From positions 3,286,001-3,350,000 of the forward strand of contig CP138932.1 of the NCBI GenBank assembly GCA_047125605.1: DNA of 64,000 nucleotides, in the 5' to 3' direction. This stretch comes from JAKVBK01 sp022447275. Lineage in GTDB: Bacteria; Pseudomonadota; Alphaproteobacteria; Rhodobacterales; Rhodobacteraceae. The position numbers were made by a program, and so were the translations under genes. How positions within the stretch are numbered: the first letter of the stretch is position 1; each line of letters begins with the position of its first letter. Below are positions 41,548 through 50,981 of the stretch, piece by piece. Under the pieces are notes generated by a model, which was given only the letters and a program-made list of their open reading frames with translations, made no database searches and had not been told where the DNA came from.

Positions 41548-42671
41548 CGATGCGCGCTGCAATCATATCCGCCGCACTGGCCTTAGCGCATTGGCTGCTG
41601 CCCCCGCCCGTCCTTGCGCAGCAGGCAAATGGACCGCAGGCCCTGGCAGACCGGGCCGTGATCGCCTTTGAGGAGGCGGCCGCAGCCCTTGACCGGGCGC
41701 AGGATCAGAAAGCGGATGTCCGTATTGCTGCGCTGGCGCAGGCGGTTCGGGCCTATGAAGATGGCCTTGCAGCATTGCGCGCGGGGCAGCGTGTCGCCGC
41801 GCAGAGACAGCAAGCCATCGAATCCGTGCTCGTGGCCCGCAAGGCAGAACTGTCTGAGCTGCTGTCCACGCTGATGACAATCGAGCGCGCGCCCCGCCCG
41901 GCCACGGTGCTGCACCCAACCGGCCCTCTTGCCGGTGCCCGCGCGGGCATGTTGCTTTCGGAATTGACGCCGGGGCTTGGTCAGCAGGTTGCCAGTCTTC
42001 AGGCTGCCTTGCAGGAACTTTCGGTGATGCGGGCCGTGCAGCGGGGGGCCAGTGCCAAGCTGGAAACCGGTCTGGCTGGGATGCAGGAGGCGCGCCAACG
42101 CCTTGCAAAGGCGGTTTCGGATCGTGGCCCTTTGCCTGCGCCGGTGGCGCAGGACCCTGTTGCCATGCAGCGTTTGCTGCAATCGGCCGATACGCTCGAC
42201 AGTTTTGCCGCCGGTTTGGCTGAGGTGCCGGGCGCCTCCGCGCTGCCGGCGGATGCGCTGACGGCCCCGCTGCCCTGGCCGGCGCGCGGCCTGTTGCTGC
42301 GCAGCTTCTGGGAACTGGATCAAAGCGGCATTGCCCGCCCCGGATGGCTTGTGGCCACGGCGCCCGGCGCGCTTGTCACGGCGCCCACGGCTGCAACGGT
42401 GCGCTATGTCGGACCTCTTCTGGATTTTGGCGCGGTCGTCGTGCTTGAACCCGGTGCCGGTGCGTTGATCATTCTGGCAGGGCTTGGCGGCACGTTCGTA
42501 CAGGCGGGTGAGGTGGTGCAGGCCGGTGCGCCACTGGGCCTGATGCCGGAACCCACGTCACCCCAAGCAGATGTGAATGGCGTGTCAGCGGATCAAACGC
42601 TCTATATAGAGATGAGGATCGGTGCGCAGCCGGTCGATCCGGGCGATTGGTTTCCCTCTGTGCCCGGCTAG
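41544..42671 (+). CDS. EnvC-like murein hydrolase activator (degenerate M23 domain)
   Basis: 375 residues with a signal peptide (cleavage near VLAQQA), a long Ala/Gln-rich helical region (residues 30-220) likely to form coiled coils, and a C-terminal LytM/M23-like domain. The domain lacks the zinc-binding HxxxD and HxH residues: the usual positions read VLEPGAGALIILAG and LYIEMRIG. It therefore resembles EnvC, which activates amidases instead of cutting peptidoglycan. ATGA overlap with gpmI; ctpA lies 165 bases downstream. Confidence 0.82.
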   Translation: MTMRAAIISAALALAHWLLPPPVLAQQANGPQALADRAVIAFEEAAAALDRAQDQKADVRIAALAQAVRAYEDGLAALRAGQRVAAQRQQAIESVLVARKAELSELLSTLMTIERAPRPATVLHPTGPLAGARAGMLLSELTPGLGQQVASLQAALQELSVMRAVQRGASAKLETGLAGMQEARQRLAKAVSDRGPLPAPVAQDPVAMQRLLQSADTLDSFAAGLAEVPGASALPADALTAPLPWPARGLLLRSFWELDQSGIARPGWLVATAPGALVTAPTAATVRYVGPLLDFGAVVVLEPGAGALIILAGLGGTFVQAGEVVQAGAPLGLMPEPTSPQADVNGVSADQTLYIEMRIGAQPVDPGDWFPSVPG

Positions 42672-42836
42672 ACCCCGCATGCGAACTCTTAAGACCTTTG
42701 GTGCAAGGCTGCATCTAAGGGTGGACGTGCGGCTCTCACGCGGTGAGGATACGCGCAACGCAGGACAAGATTACAGGCTTTGCCCCGTTCCGGGTGCGGG
42801 GCATAGAACGCAAGAGATACGAACGGACAATAGCTT

Positions 42837-44177
42837 ATGAGAAAACTCGCAATGGCCGCCTTCGGAGGCATCCTCGCAGGCGCGATCATCAGTACACAGG
42901 TGACAGGCCCGTTGATCGCCCAGGAAGCTGAACGGAATGCTACGATCTACGAACAGCTCGATCTGTTCGGTGATATCTTCGAGCGGATTCGCAGCCAATA
43001 CGTTGAAGAGGTCGACGAATCGGACCTGATCGAGGCTGCGATCGATGGCATGTTGACCTCCCTTGATCCCCATTCCTCTTATCTGTCGCCCGACGATGCA
43101 GCGGATATGCGCGTGCAAACGCGGGGCGAGTTCGGCGGTCTGGGCATCGAGGTGACCCAGGAAGAGGGCTTTGTGAAGGTTGTCTCGCCGATTGATGATA
43201 CCCCGGCGGATGCCGCGGGCATCGAGGCGGGCGATTTCATCACCCATGTGGATGGCGAAAGCGTTCTGGGCCTGACCCTAGACGAAGCCGTAGACATGAT
43301 GCGCGGCCCGGTCGGTTCGGAAATCGTGATCACCGTGGTGCGCGAAGGTCTCGAAGAGCCTTTTGACGTCACCATCGTGCGTGACACCATCAAGCTGACC
43401 GCCGTGCGCACGCGCAGCGAAGGTGAAACTGTGGTGCTGCGGATCACCACCTTTAACGATCAAACTTTCCCCAACCTTGAGGAAGGCTTGAAGGAAGCGG
43501 TTGAGGAATTGGGCGGGATCGACAATGTGAACGGCTTCGTTCTTGATCTGCGCAACAATCCCGGTGGCTTGCTGAACCAAGCGATCAAGGTGTCCGATGC
43601 ATTCCTCGAAAAAGGCGAGATTGTTTCAACCCGCGGGCGCAATGTGGCCGATGGGGACCGCGTCAACGCCACGCCGGGCGATCTTGCCATGGGCAAGCCA
43701 ATCGTGGTGCTGATCAATGGAGGTTCGGCCTCCGCCTCTGAGATTGTGGCCGGTGCCTTGCAAGATCATCGCCGCGCCATCGTTGTCGGGGAAAAGAGCT
43801 TTGGCAAAGGATCGGTTCAGACGGTCATGCCGCTGCGGGGCAATGGCGCCATGCGTCTGACCACTGCGCGCTACTACACCCCGTCGGGCCGCTCGATCCA
43901 GGCGCTGGGCGTCTCACCCGATATCGTTGTGGTGCAGCCCTTGCGCCGCCCCGATGCAGAGGTGGATGAAGAGGCTCAAAACCGCCCATCGCGCTCTGAG
44001 GCGGACCTGCGGGGCTCCTTGTCCAATGACAGCATCTCTGAGGATGAGCGCCGCATCATCGAGGAAGATCGTCTTAAGGCCGAGGAGGCAGCGCAGCTGC
44101 GCGAGGACGACTATCAGCTGGCCTACGCCATCGACATCCTCAGAGGGCTCAGCGCTTTGGCACCTGCCGATCAGTAA
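42837..44177 (+). CDS. ctpA: S41 carboxyl-terminal processing protease
   Basis: 446 residues: a signal/anchor sequence at 1-25, a PDZ domain about 85-170 (GLGIEVTQEEGFVKVVSPI), then the S41 core. The catalytic Ser is in INGGSASASEIVAG and the Lys in VGEKSFGKGSVQT. A charged tail of about 60 residues follows. In alphaproteobacteria CtpA acts in the periplasm on envelope proteins; adjacency to the EnvC-like factor fits a wall-remodelling role. Confidence 0.94.
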   Translation: MRKLAMAAFGGILAGAIISTQVTGPLIAQEAERNATIYEQLDLFGDIFERIRSQYVEEVDESDLIEAAIDGMLTSLDPHSSYLSPDDAADMRVQTRGEFGGLGIEVTQEEGFVKVVSPIDDTPADAAGIEAGDFITHVDGESVLGLTLDEAVDMMRGPVGSEIVITVVREGLEEPFDVTIVRDTIKLTAVRTRSEGETVVLRITTFNDQTFPNLEEGLKEAVEELGGIDNVNGFVLDLRNNPGGLLNQAIKVSDAFLEKGEIVSTRGRNVADGDRVNATPGDLAMGKPIVVLINGGSASASEIVAGALQDHRRAIVVGEKSFGKGSVQTVMPLRGNGAMRLTTARYYTPSGRSIQALGVSPDIVVVQPLRRPDAEVDEEAQNRPSRSEADLRGSLSNDSISEDERRIIEEDRLKAEEAAQLREDDYQLAYAIDILRGLSALAPADQ

Positions 44178-44201
44178 ATCGGCCGAACGGTAAAAAGGGA
44201 G

Positions 44202-44233
44202 GGGCGGCCTGTCACAGGCCGCCCTTCTTCTTT
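44202..44233 (+). terminator. Rho-independent terminator after ctpA
   Basis: gggcggcctg (44202-44211) pairs perfectly with caggccgccc (44215-44224) around tca, followed by ttcttcttt. It ends the rsfS-to-ctpA run. Confidence 0.85.
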
Positions 44234-44389
44234 GGCAGCGTTCATCTTTGCGATGGTGCAGCTTGCGCTCTTTGCGTCCGCTTGCAATTCCATCAACGCC
44301 CAACTGCTTTGACGGCTACGCCGAGCCGCGGCCTCAAGAGTGCGCGCGCGCCCCTTGCCTTGGGCCCGTCCCCATGTCATCCCGCTCCC

Positions 44390-44896
44390 ATGAGAGATGC
44401 ATTTTCCCATTTGCCCTATCGTCCCTGTGCTGGCGTGATGTTGATCAATGCCAAAGGCGATGTCTTCGTGGGCCAGCGCCTCGACAGTGAGGTGGCGGCC
44501 TGGCAGATGCCGCAAGGCGGCATTGATCCCGGTGAAACAGCCCGACAGGCTGCCCTGCGTGAACTGTGGGAAGAAACCGGTGTCACCTCTGACAAGGTGG
44601 GTATTCTGGCGGTCACCGAAACGCCTGTCCGCTATGAGTTGCCGGAGCATCTGATTGGCAAGCTGTGGAAGGGCCGCTTTCGGGGGCAGGAACAAACCTG
44701 GACATTGATGGCGTTCCACGGCGTTGATGCGGATGTGAATATCGCCACTGAACACCCGGAATTCTCCGAGTGGCGCTGGTTGCCGCACACGGAACTGTCA
44801 GCCAACATCGTGCCCTTCAAACGCGCGGTCTATGACGCCGTCACGGCAGAGTTCGCCCCCCACATCGCGGCACATATTGCCGGGGCTGGCGCCTAG
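44390..44896 (+). CDS. rppH: RNA pyrophosphohydrolase
   Basis: 168 residues from ATG 44390; the upstream frame to 44282 adds unrelated residues. RppH removes pyrophosphate from 5' triphosphate mRNA ends to start decay. The Nudix box is complete: GGIDPGETARQAALRELWEETG. AWQMPQGG before it and LWKGRFRGQEQTWTLM after it are typical of RppH rather than other Nudix enzymes. Likely has its own promoter after the ctpA terminator. Confidence 0.94.
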   Translation: MRDAFSHLPYRPCAGVMLINAKGDVFVGQRLDSEVAAWQMPQGGIDPGETARQAALRELWEETGVTSDKVGILAVTETPVRYELPEHLIGKLWKGRFRGQEQTWTLMAFHGVDADVNIATEHPEFSEWRWLPHTELSANIVPFKRAVYDAVTAEFAPHIAAHIAGAGA

Positions 44897-44934
44897 CTTT
44901 CTATCGTTTTCTTAATGGGGGAAGCCTTGCGGCG

Positions 44935-45663
44935 CTACGCGAGGTTGGTGCCCTTGGGCGCCTTCGTTTTCTTTTGCTTAAGGCGGCTCTGGCGTACGCG
45001 GATCAAATCCTGATCGCTGGAAGCCTGGGCCTGGAGATCCGCCTGACGCTCGGCTTCTGCAGCGATGCGGCGGGCGATCTTGGCCTTGCGGCGCCGCTGA
45101 TAGGCCGTCACCAGCGGCAGCGACAGATAGTAGGCAATGATGCCCGCGATGATCCCCGGGATCAGACCGCCGATCAGGTAGGGCATGAACACATCGTGAT
45201 TGAACCGGGCCAGTTCATCCCAATGGGCCACATCTGAGGTGAACATCGCCTTGAAATTATGCCAAAGCTCTGCGCCCGCATCGATGAATTTGTCACCAAG
45301 GTCATCCCCGTCCTTGCCAGCAGGAGGGCGTGTGCCCAGCAGGAAATGCCCTGTCTGCAGTGAGATCACGCCGATCGGCAGATAGGTTAGGGGGTTGCCG
45401 AAAAACGTGCCCATCATTGCGGCCAGAATGTTGCCGCGCAGGGCATAAGCCAGCAAACCCGCGATTACGAAATGCAGCCCGAAAAACGGTGTGAAGGTGG
45501 TGAAGACACCGGCCATGATGCCACGGGAGATGCGTTCCGGGCTGTCAGGCAGGCGCCGCAGGCGATGGCGGACATATTGCGCTGCGCGCCCCCAGCCACC
45601 CCGTGGCCAGAGGCTTTCGAGCATCGCGCGCCCCACCGTTCTTCGATCCCGCCTTTTGAACAT
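44935..45663 (-). CDS. DUF2062 membrane protein
   Basis: 242 residues. Three to four membrane segments flank the family core FTPFFGLHFVIAGLLAYALRGN and FFGNPLTYLPIG. The C-terminal 50 residues are basic and Ala/Gln-rich, likely cytoplasmic. The gene follows spoT on the same strand, as in related genomes. Function unknown. Confidence 0.85.
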   Translation of the reverse strand: MFKRRDRRTVGRAMLESLWPRGGWGRAAQYVRHRLRRLPDSPERISRGIMAGVFTTFTPFFGLHFVIAGLLAYALRGNILAAMMGTFFGNPLTYLPIGVISLQTGHFLLGTRPPAGKDGDDLGDKFIDAGAELWHNFKAMFTSDVAHWDELARFNHDVFMPYLIGGLIPGIIAGIIAYYLSLPLVTAYQRRRKAKIARRIAAEAERQADLQAQASSDQDLIRVRQSRLKQKKTKAPKGTNLA

Positions 45664-45744
45664 GTATCGCCCGTCAGGGCGCCCTCCGCATCTCGTAACC
45701 TAACCCGATCCAAAGCTAGCCCGTACCGCCCCCGGGCCAATGGG

Positions 45745-47838
45745 CTATGGTCTGTATTCCGAATTCCGCACGCGTTTCACCTCTGCAACATCCGACTCAG
45801 CCTGCAGCGCGGTCATGACCTGATGCAGGTGTTCAACATCTCGCAGGTCTATGTCCACCAAAAGGCGGTAAAAATCCGGTTTTCTGTCAACAAATGTCAG
45901 GTCGCTGATATTGGCCTTTTGCTCGCCGATCAATGTGCATATGCGCCCCAGCACACCGGAATCATTGGCGATCGTGATTTCGAGAGAGACCCCGTAGACG
46001 GCCGCATGCGGGCCCGAGTGCCAACGCAGGTCAACCCAGCGTTCCGGCTGATCTTCGACCTCCATGAGCACGGGGCAGTCGATGGCATGCACGACAACCC
46101 CTTTGCCACGATACGTGATGCCGACAATGCGCTCGCCGGGCACGGGCATGCAGCAGCGGCCGCGCTTTGATGTCTGGTCTTGTTCGAGACCGAGCACAGC
46201 ACGGTCGCGCGCCACTTCTTCGGCGGCGTTGTGTTTGGCCAGTTCCGGATAAATCAGGGCAACCACGTCCCGCGCGGGCAGTTCTGCCGCGCCCACCTTG
46301 GCCAGAAGTTCGTTTACATCGCCGATGCCCATGGTGCTGGCGGCCATGTTCAGCGCCTTGTCGGTCATCTTCTTGCCGACTTGCTCGAAAGCAACACGAG
46401 CCAGTTCGCGGCCCAGCTTCACGAAGCGCGCCCGATCTTCGGCGCGCAGGGATTTGCGGATTGCCTGGCGGGCCCGGCCGGTGACAGCGATATCCAGCCA
46501 TGTGGATTGCGGGCGTTGGCCTTCTGCAGTGATGATCGAGACAGACTGGCCATTGCGCAGCCGTGTCCAAAGGGGCACGCGCATCCCGTCGACCTTGGCG
46601 CCCACGCAGCGATCCCCGATACGGGTATGGATGCCATAGGCGAAATCGATCGGAGTGCCCCCCCGGGGCAGCTTCACCACTTCACCTTTTGGGGTGAAAC
46701 AGAACACCTGATCGGAATACATCTCGAGCTTCACATGTTCGAGAAACTCTTCATTTTCAGCGGATTCCAGTGTCTCGGTCAGCGTGGTGATCCAGCTGAC
46801 CGGATCGACTGCAAACGGGTTTTCCGTGCGCACGCCATCCCGGTAAGACCAGTGCGCGGCCACGCCGCCCTCTGCCACTTCGTGCATCTGGCGGGTGCGA
46901 ATCTGGACCTCGACGCGTTTGCCATCCCGGCCAGACACGGTGGTGTGGATCGAGCGGTAGCCGTTTGATTTCGGCTGGCTGATGTAATCCTTGAAGCGGC
47001 CGGGAACCGCAGCCCAGCGTTGATGGATGGCCCCAAGGGCCCGGTAGCAATCGCCCTCATCATTGGCGATCACGCGGAAGCCATAGATATCTGCGAGCCG
47101 GGAGAAGGGCTGCCCTTTCTGCTCCATCTTGCGCCAGATAGAATAGGGGCGCTTCGCACGTCCATAGACCTCGGCGTTGATGCCCGCTTCCTTCAGCGCA
47201 TAGTCCATGTCGCGGGTGATCTTTTCGATCACATCGCCGGCCTCATTGCGCAGTTTCACAAAGCGCCGCAGGATCGAGGCGCGGCCTTCGGGATTGAGCA
47301 CCTGGAAGGCCAGATCTTCCAATTCGTCGCGCATCCACTGCATGCCCATGCGCCCGGCAAGCGGCGCAAAGATATCCATGGTTTCGCGGCTTTTGAGCGT
47401 CTGCTTCTCGACGCTCTGGTACTTGATCGTCCGCATGTTGTGCAGACGGTCTGCCAGCTTTACCAGCACCACCCGGATATCCCGGCTGATCGCCATGAAC
47501 ATCTTGCGGAAGTTCTCGGCGGCCTTGGTTTCCGAGGAGGTCAGTTGCAGGTTTGTCAGCTTGGTAACTCCGTCGACCATCTCGGCCACTTCGGGCCCAA
47601 AATGCGTGACGATGTCGGAATACTTTGCCCGTGTGTCTTCCACAGTGTCATGCAGAAGTGCGGTGATGATCGTATCATCATCCAGCCGCTGTTCTGTCAG
47701 GATGGCGGCTACGGCAACAGGGTGGGTAAAGTAGGGCTCGCCCGAGCGGCGCTTTTGGCCGCGGTGCATTTCCTCGCCGAAGGCGTAGGCGGCGCGGATG
47801 CGCGCGGCATCCGTGCCCGGGTTGTAGGCGGAGACCAA
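45745..47838 (-). CDS. RelA/SpoT-family bifunctional (p)ppGpp synthetase/hydrolase
   Basis: 697 residues from TTG 47838. Domains in order: HD hydrolase (HPVAVAAIL, HDTVEDT, VDGVTKLTNL), synthetase (YSIWRKMEQKGQPFSRLADIYGFRVI, NGYRSIHTTV), TGS (VFCFTPKGEVVKLPRGGTPIDFAY) and C-terminal ACT. It makes and degrades the stringent alarmone. The likely N-terminus extends upstream as ITADDLVGL, but no ATG, GTG or TTG lies there before the rpoZ stop; an ATA at 47865 sits ten bases after AAGGA. The HD motif suggests hydrolysis is intact. Confidence 0.94.
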   Translation of the reverse strand: MVSAYNPGTDAARIRAAYAFGEEMHRGQKRRSGEPYFTHPVAVAAILTEQRLDDDTIITALLHDTVEDTRAKYSDIVTHFGPEVAEMVDGVTKLTNLQLTSSETKAAENFRKMFMAISRDIRVVLVKLADRLHNMRTIKYQSVEKQTLKSRETMDIFAPLAGRMGMQWMRDELEDLAFQVLNPEGRASILRRFVKLRNEAGDVIEKITRDMDYALKEAGINAEVYGRAKRPYSIWRKMEQKGQPFSRLADIYGFRVIANDEGDCYRALGAIHQRWAAVPGRFKDYISQPKSNGYRSIHTTVSGRDGKRVEVQIRTRQMHEVAEGGVAAHWSYRDGVRTENPFAVDPVSWITTLTETLESAENEEFLEHVKLEMYSDQVFCFTPKGEVVKLPRGGTPIDFAYGIHTRIGDRCVGAKVDGMRVPLWTRLRNGQSVSIITAEGQRPQSTWLDIAVTGRARQAIRKSLRAEDRARFVKLGRELARVAFEQVGKKMTDKALNMAASTMGIGDVNELLAKVGAAELPARDVVALIYPELAKHNAAEEVARDRAVLGLEQDQTSKRGRCCMPVPGERIVGITYRGKGVVVHAIDCPVLMEVEDQPERWVDLRWHSGPHAAVYGVSLEITIANDSGVLGRICTLIGEQKANISDLTFVDRKPDFYRLLVDIDLRDVEHLHQVMTALQAESDVAEVKRVRNSEYRP

Positions 47839-47886
47839 TCCGACCAGATCGTCGGCGGTGATTATCCCCGCAAAATCCTTCAGAGG

Positions 47887-48246
47887 TCAGCCCTTGCTCT
47901 GTGCTTCCATCAACTGGCGCAGCAGGTTTTCTTCGGACATATCGTCCTCGGCGGGACGGTCAGATGCGTCGCCACCGCCCATGAGCAGCGCCATGCTGTC
48001 TTCCTCGGGCTCATCGACCTCGATCTGAGTCTGGTTGGCCTCAATCATGCGCTCGCGCAGATCATCGGACTGCTGCGTCTCATCCGCAATCTCGCGCAGG
48101 GCCACGACAGGGTTCTTGTCGTTGTCGCGATCCACCGTCAGTTCGCCACCCGAAGAAATCTCGCGGGCGCGATGGGATGCGAGCATGACCAGCTCGAACC
48201 GGTTGGGAACCTTATCAACGCAGTCTTCGACCGTTACGCGCGCCAT
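47887..48246 (-). CDS. rpoZ: RNA polymerase omega subunit
   Basis: 119 residues from ATG 48246 (an in-frame ATG two codons upstream is less usual). Omega helps assemble RNA polymerase and in many proteobacteria forms a (p)ppGpp site; here the alarmone synthetase gene follows directly. The start MARVTVEDCVDKVPNRFELV is the family signature. The acidic C-terminal extension is typical of alphaproteobacteria. Confidence 0.95.
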   Translation of the reverse strand: MARVTVEDCVDKVPNRFELVMLASHRAREISSGGELTVDRDNDKNPVVALREIADETQQSDDLRERMIEANQTQIEVDEPEEDSMALLMGGGDASDRPAEDDMSEENLLRQLMEAQSKG

Positions 48247-48315
48247 GTGCATTATCTCCGATGGGAAAGCGGGAAGTTGGGGCTATAGAACAGTTATCAG
48301 TGCTTGACAAGCGAT

Positions 48316-48972
48316 TCAGCGCCCTAATCCGGCGCTCTTTGAAAGCAATTCGCCCGTATCGCTGACAGGGTAGATGTCCGCTTTGGCCTCGGAGGGCAGG
48401 CGATCGATCAGGGCGGTCACATCAAGACCAGACACCGGATCGCGCCAGTCAGGGGCAATCTCCTGCATGGGCAGCAGTACAAAACCACGGTCCTGCAGGC
48501 GCGGGTGTGGCAGGATCATGCGATCCGGCGCGTCCTTTGCCTGGCGGTCCGGGGGCAGGGCGCGCCATGTGGCCTGGACGTTGGCACTTGGCTCAACGCG
48601 CCCGTCAAAGTCGATCAGGTCGAGGTCGAGGGTACGCGCAGCCCAGCGGCCCGTGCGGGCGCGATCAAAGCTGGCCTCGATGGCGTGGAGGTGATCCAGC
48701 AGCGCCTGAGGGCTCAGGCTGGTTTCAAGAATGGCAGCCGCATTGACGTAATCTGGCCCAGCACCCCGGGGCATACAGGGCGTACGCCACAGGCTGGAGC
48801 GTGCAATCAGGCGCACCCCGGACCCGGGCAAAGCATCAAAGGCGCGCAATAACGTTGCGTCAGGCGGACCGGATGGCGAGGCGATATTCGCGCCCAGAGC
48901 AATTACTGCCGGAAAAACTGGCATATTGAGCGGATTTGTGCTGATATTAACCTCTGGATAGTCTTGTGACAC
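48316..48972 (-). CDS. folK: Hydroxymethyldihydropterin pyrophosphokinase
   Basis: 218 residues from GTG 48972; ATG 48924 (MPVFPAVIALGAN) is a plausible shorter start. It transfers pyrophosphate from ATP to 6-hydroxymethyl-dihydropterin in folate synthesis. Family residues: ALGANI, SSLWRTPCMP, DYVNAAAILET and the signature RWAARTLDLDLIDFDG, then LPHPRLQDRGFVLLPMQEI. A short intergenic region separates it from rpoZ. Confidence 0.92.
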   Translation of the reverse strand: MSQDYPEVNISTNPLNMPVFPAVIALGANIASPSGPPDATLLRAFDALPGSGVRLIARSSLWRTPCMPRGAGPDYVNAAAILETSLSPQALLDHLHAIEASFDRARTGRWAARTLDLDLIDFDGRVEPSANVQATWRALPPDRQAKDAPDRMILPHPRLQDRGFVLLPMQEIAPDWRDPVSGLDVTALIDRLPSEAKADIYPVSDTGELLSKSAGLGR

Positions 48973-49062
48973 TGGAAAAAATCCCTATTTTCCCGCTGGC
49001 TTCGGCGGCACTGGCAGCCACTCACTCTGGTTCCGCGCGAGCTTATATCGAAAGGAAATTTG

Positions 49063-49650
49063 ATGTTCTACCGTGACGAGCGCTTAGCGCTCTTTATAGA
49101 TGGCTCGAACCTGTATGCGGCCGCCAAGGCACTTGGGTTTGACATCGACTACAAGCTCCTGCGTCAAGAGTTCATGCGCCGGGGCAAACTGCTGCGGGCC
49201 TTCTACTATACCGCGCTTCTGGAAAACGACGACTATTCGCCGATACGTCCCCTGGTGGACTGGTTGCACTACAACGGGTTTTCGATGGTGACAAAGCCCG
49301 CCAAGGAATATGTCGACAGCCAGGGCCGCCGGAAGGTGAAGGGCAATATGGATATCGAACTCTGCGTCGATGCCATGGAGCTTGCCCCGCATGTGGATCA
49401 CATTGTGCTGTTTTCCGGGGATGGGGATTTCCGGCCGCTCGTCGAGAGCTTGCAGCGCATGGGCGTACGTGTCTCTGTCGTGTCGACGATCCGTAGCCAG
49501 CCGCCGATGATTGCGGATGAGCTGCGGCGCCAGGCCGACAATTTCATCGAGCTGGATGAACTCAAAGAAGTAATCGGTCGTCCGCCGCGCGACCCACGGC
49601 CCGAACAGGCCGAGGCAGAGGCCGAGGCGGAGACGATCAGCGCCGACTGA
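49063..49650 (+). CDS. NYN-domain (LabA/DUF88) protein, putative RNase
   Basis: 195 residues from ATG 49063 with AAAGGA upstream. The PIN-like NYN fold is marked by acidic sites ALFIDGSNLY, NMDIELCVDAM and LFSGDGDFRPLV, which would bind Mg for RNA cleavage. The C-terminal tail is a run of Glu/Ala. The protein is divergent from folK; its substrate is unknown. Confidence 0.88.
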   Translation: MFYRDERLALFIDGSNLYAAAKALGFDIDYKLLRQEFMRRGKLLRAFYYTALLENDDYSPIRPLVDWLHYNGFSMVTKPAKEYVDSQGRRKVKGNMDIELCVDAMELAPHVDHIVLFSGDGDFRPLVESLQRMGVRVSVVSTIRSQPPMIADELRRQADNFIELDELKEVIGRPPRDPRPEQAEAEAEAETISAD

Positions 49651-49678
49651 TCTGACCGTTTTTTCTTCTTGTAAAACC

Positions 49679-49712
49679 AAACACCCCGCATCTGGCCGGA
49701 TGCGGGGTGTTT
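49679..49712. terminator. Bidirectional terminator between convergent genes
   Basis: A perfect fourteen-pair stem, aaacaccccgcatc (49679-49692) with gatgcggggtgttt (49699-49712), around tggccg. A/T runs at both ends make it work for either direction. Confidence 0.9.
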
Positions 49713-49716
49713 CTAT

Positions 49717-50367
49717 CTAAAACGGGGCTGGGGATCTGAAAGCCATGCCCTTGCCCCCATCCGGATGCCGCAGGCGCAGCTCTTGCGCGTGCAGCATCAG
49801 CCGCGGGTAGTCGGTCAGGTTGGTCCCTTCTGCATAGAATGGATCGCCCAAAATCGGATGCCCCAAAGCCAACATATGTACGCGCAACTGGTGCGACCGC
49901 CCGGTCTTTGGCATCAGCCGCATGCGGGTTTCATGCTCATCCGTCTTGAGGCGCTTCCAGTCGGTCACGGCCGATTTGCCGGTCTCATGGCACACTTTCT
50001 GGCGCGGACGGTTCGGCCAATCGACGATCAGCGGCAAATCGATCTGCCCCGACGGCGCGCTGACATGTCCGGCAACGCGGGCCACGTAAATTTTCTTGGT
50101 TTGACGCTTTTCGAACTGCAGCCCGATATGGCGTTGAGCATGGGGCGTCAGGGCAAACACCATCACCCCGGAGGTGTCGCGGTCCAGGCGGTGGATCAGC
50201 AGTGCTGTCGGAAACACCGCCTGAACCCGGCTGAGCAGACAATCTGCCAGATGCGGCCCCCGCCCCGGCACAGACAGCAACCCGTGGGGCTTATTGACCA
50301 CCAGCAATTCATGGTCGTCATGCAGGATGTCGAGCGGCACGTCGGGTGGTTGGTACTCAGCGCTCAT
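49717..50367 (-). CDS. RluA-family pseudouridine synthase
   Basis: 216 residues from ATG 50367, which overlaps the stop of the LysE gene (ATGA); the long frame to 50904 runs through that gene and is a shadow. The catalytic Asp is in HRLDRDTSGVMVFA, with VVNKPHGLLSVPGRG and TGRSHQLRVHMLALGHPILGD before and after. It has no S4 domain. Size and sequence fit the RluA/TruC-like short group acting on rRNA or tRNA; the target is not deducible. Confidence 0.88.
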   Translation of the reverse strand: MSAEYQPPDVPLDILHDDHELLVVNKPHGLLSVPGRGPHLADCLLSRVQAVFPTALLIHRLDRDTSGVMVFALTPHAQRHIGLQFEKRQTKKIYVARVAGHVSAPSGQIDLPLIVDWPNRPRQKVCHETGKSAVTDWKRLKTDEHETRMRLMPKTGRSHQLRVHMLALGHPILGDPFYAEGTNLTDYPRLMLHAQELRLRHPDGGKGMAFRSPAPF

Positions 50368-50981
50368 CGCACGCTCGCCAGTGTTGAGGCGCCCAAGGCA
50401 CCGCCATAGGCCAGAAAGCAGGCCGCCAGCACCCGCTGAACCCACGTCTGCGCCAAGGCGCCAATGGCTGCGCGGCCCAGCACGGCTCCCAGCAGGGTAT
50501 AGCCCGTATAGGACAGGGCGGTCAGCGTCAGGGCGGTGGGCATGATCCAGACCATTTGCTCCCAGATTGGCACATCGACGGCCACAAACTGGGTAAACGC
50601 TGCAAGATAGCCCGACAGGGATTTGGCGTTCACCGTGGCGATCAGAAGTGCCTGCCCATAAACACCGCGCCCCGAGGCGGCCGGCATCGCCAACTGGCCC
50701 GCCCGCCGCCAAGCCTGGATGCCCAGCCAGATCAGCACGCCCGCGCCAATCAGTCGGGCCCAAAAGAACAGGTCTGGTGCTGCCACAATCAGTGCCGCTA
50801 CGCCGGCCGCAGAGAGCAGCAGGAAAACAGTGGCTTGCGTCAAAATGGCCAGCACGCCCAGCATCGCGGTGGGCATGGGCAACGTCATGCCGTTGCGGAT
50901 GCAATTTGCGGCATTGGGCCCTGGTGTTGTGACAAACAGCAGCCAGAACCCGGCAAATACGCTCCAGTCCGCCAGTGTCAT
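50364..50981 (-). CDS. LysE-family amino-acid exporter
   Basis: 205 residues with six membrane helices. The family motif TTPGPNAANCIRNGM lies after the first helix. Such proteins export amino acids or related metabolites such as homoserine lactone. Its start overlaps the fRMsr stop and its stop the RluA-type start, so the three genes are coupled. Confidence 0.85.
   Translation of the reverse strand: MTLADWSVFAGFWLLFVTTPGPNAANCIRNGMTLPMPTAMLGVLAILTQATVFLLLSAAGVAALIVAAPDLFFWARLIGAGVLIWLGIQAWRRAGQLAMPAASGRGVYGQALLIATVNAKSLSGYLAAFTQFVAVDVPIWEQMVWIMPTALTLTALSYTGYTLLGAVLGRAAIGALAQTWVQRVLAACFLAYGGALGASTLASVR

Noticed and set aside
47020..48288. 422-codon plus-strand open frame
   Set aside because: It is antisense to the RelA/SpoT and rpoZ genes, which have strong family support.
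50368..50904. N-terminal extension of the RluA-type gene to 50904
   Set aside because: It lies out of frame inside the LysE gene; the ATG at 50367 begins the family homology.
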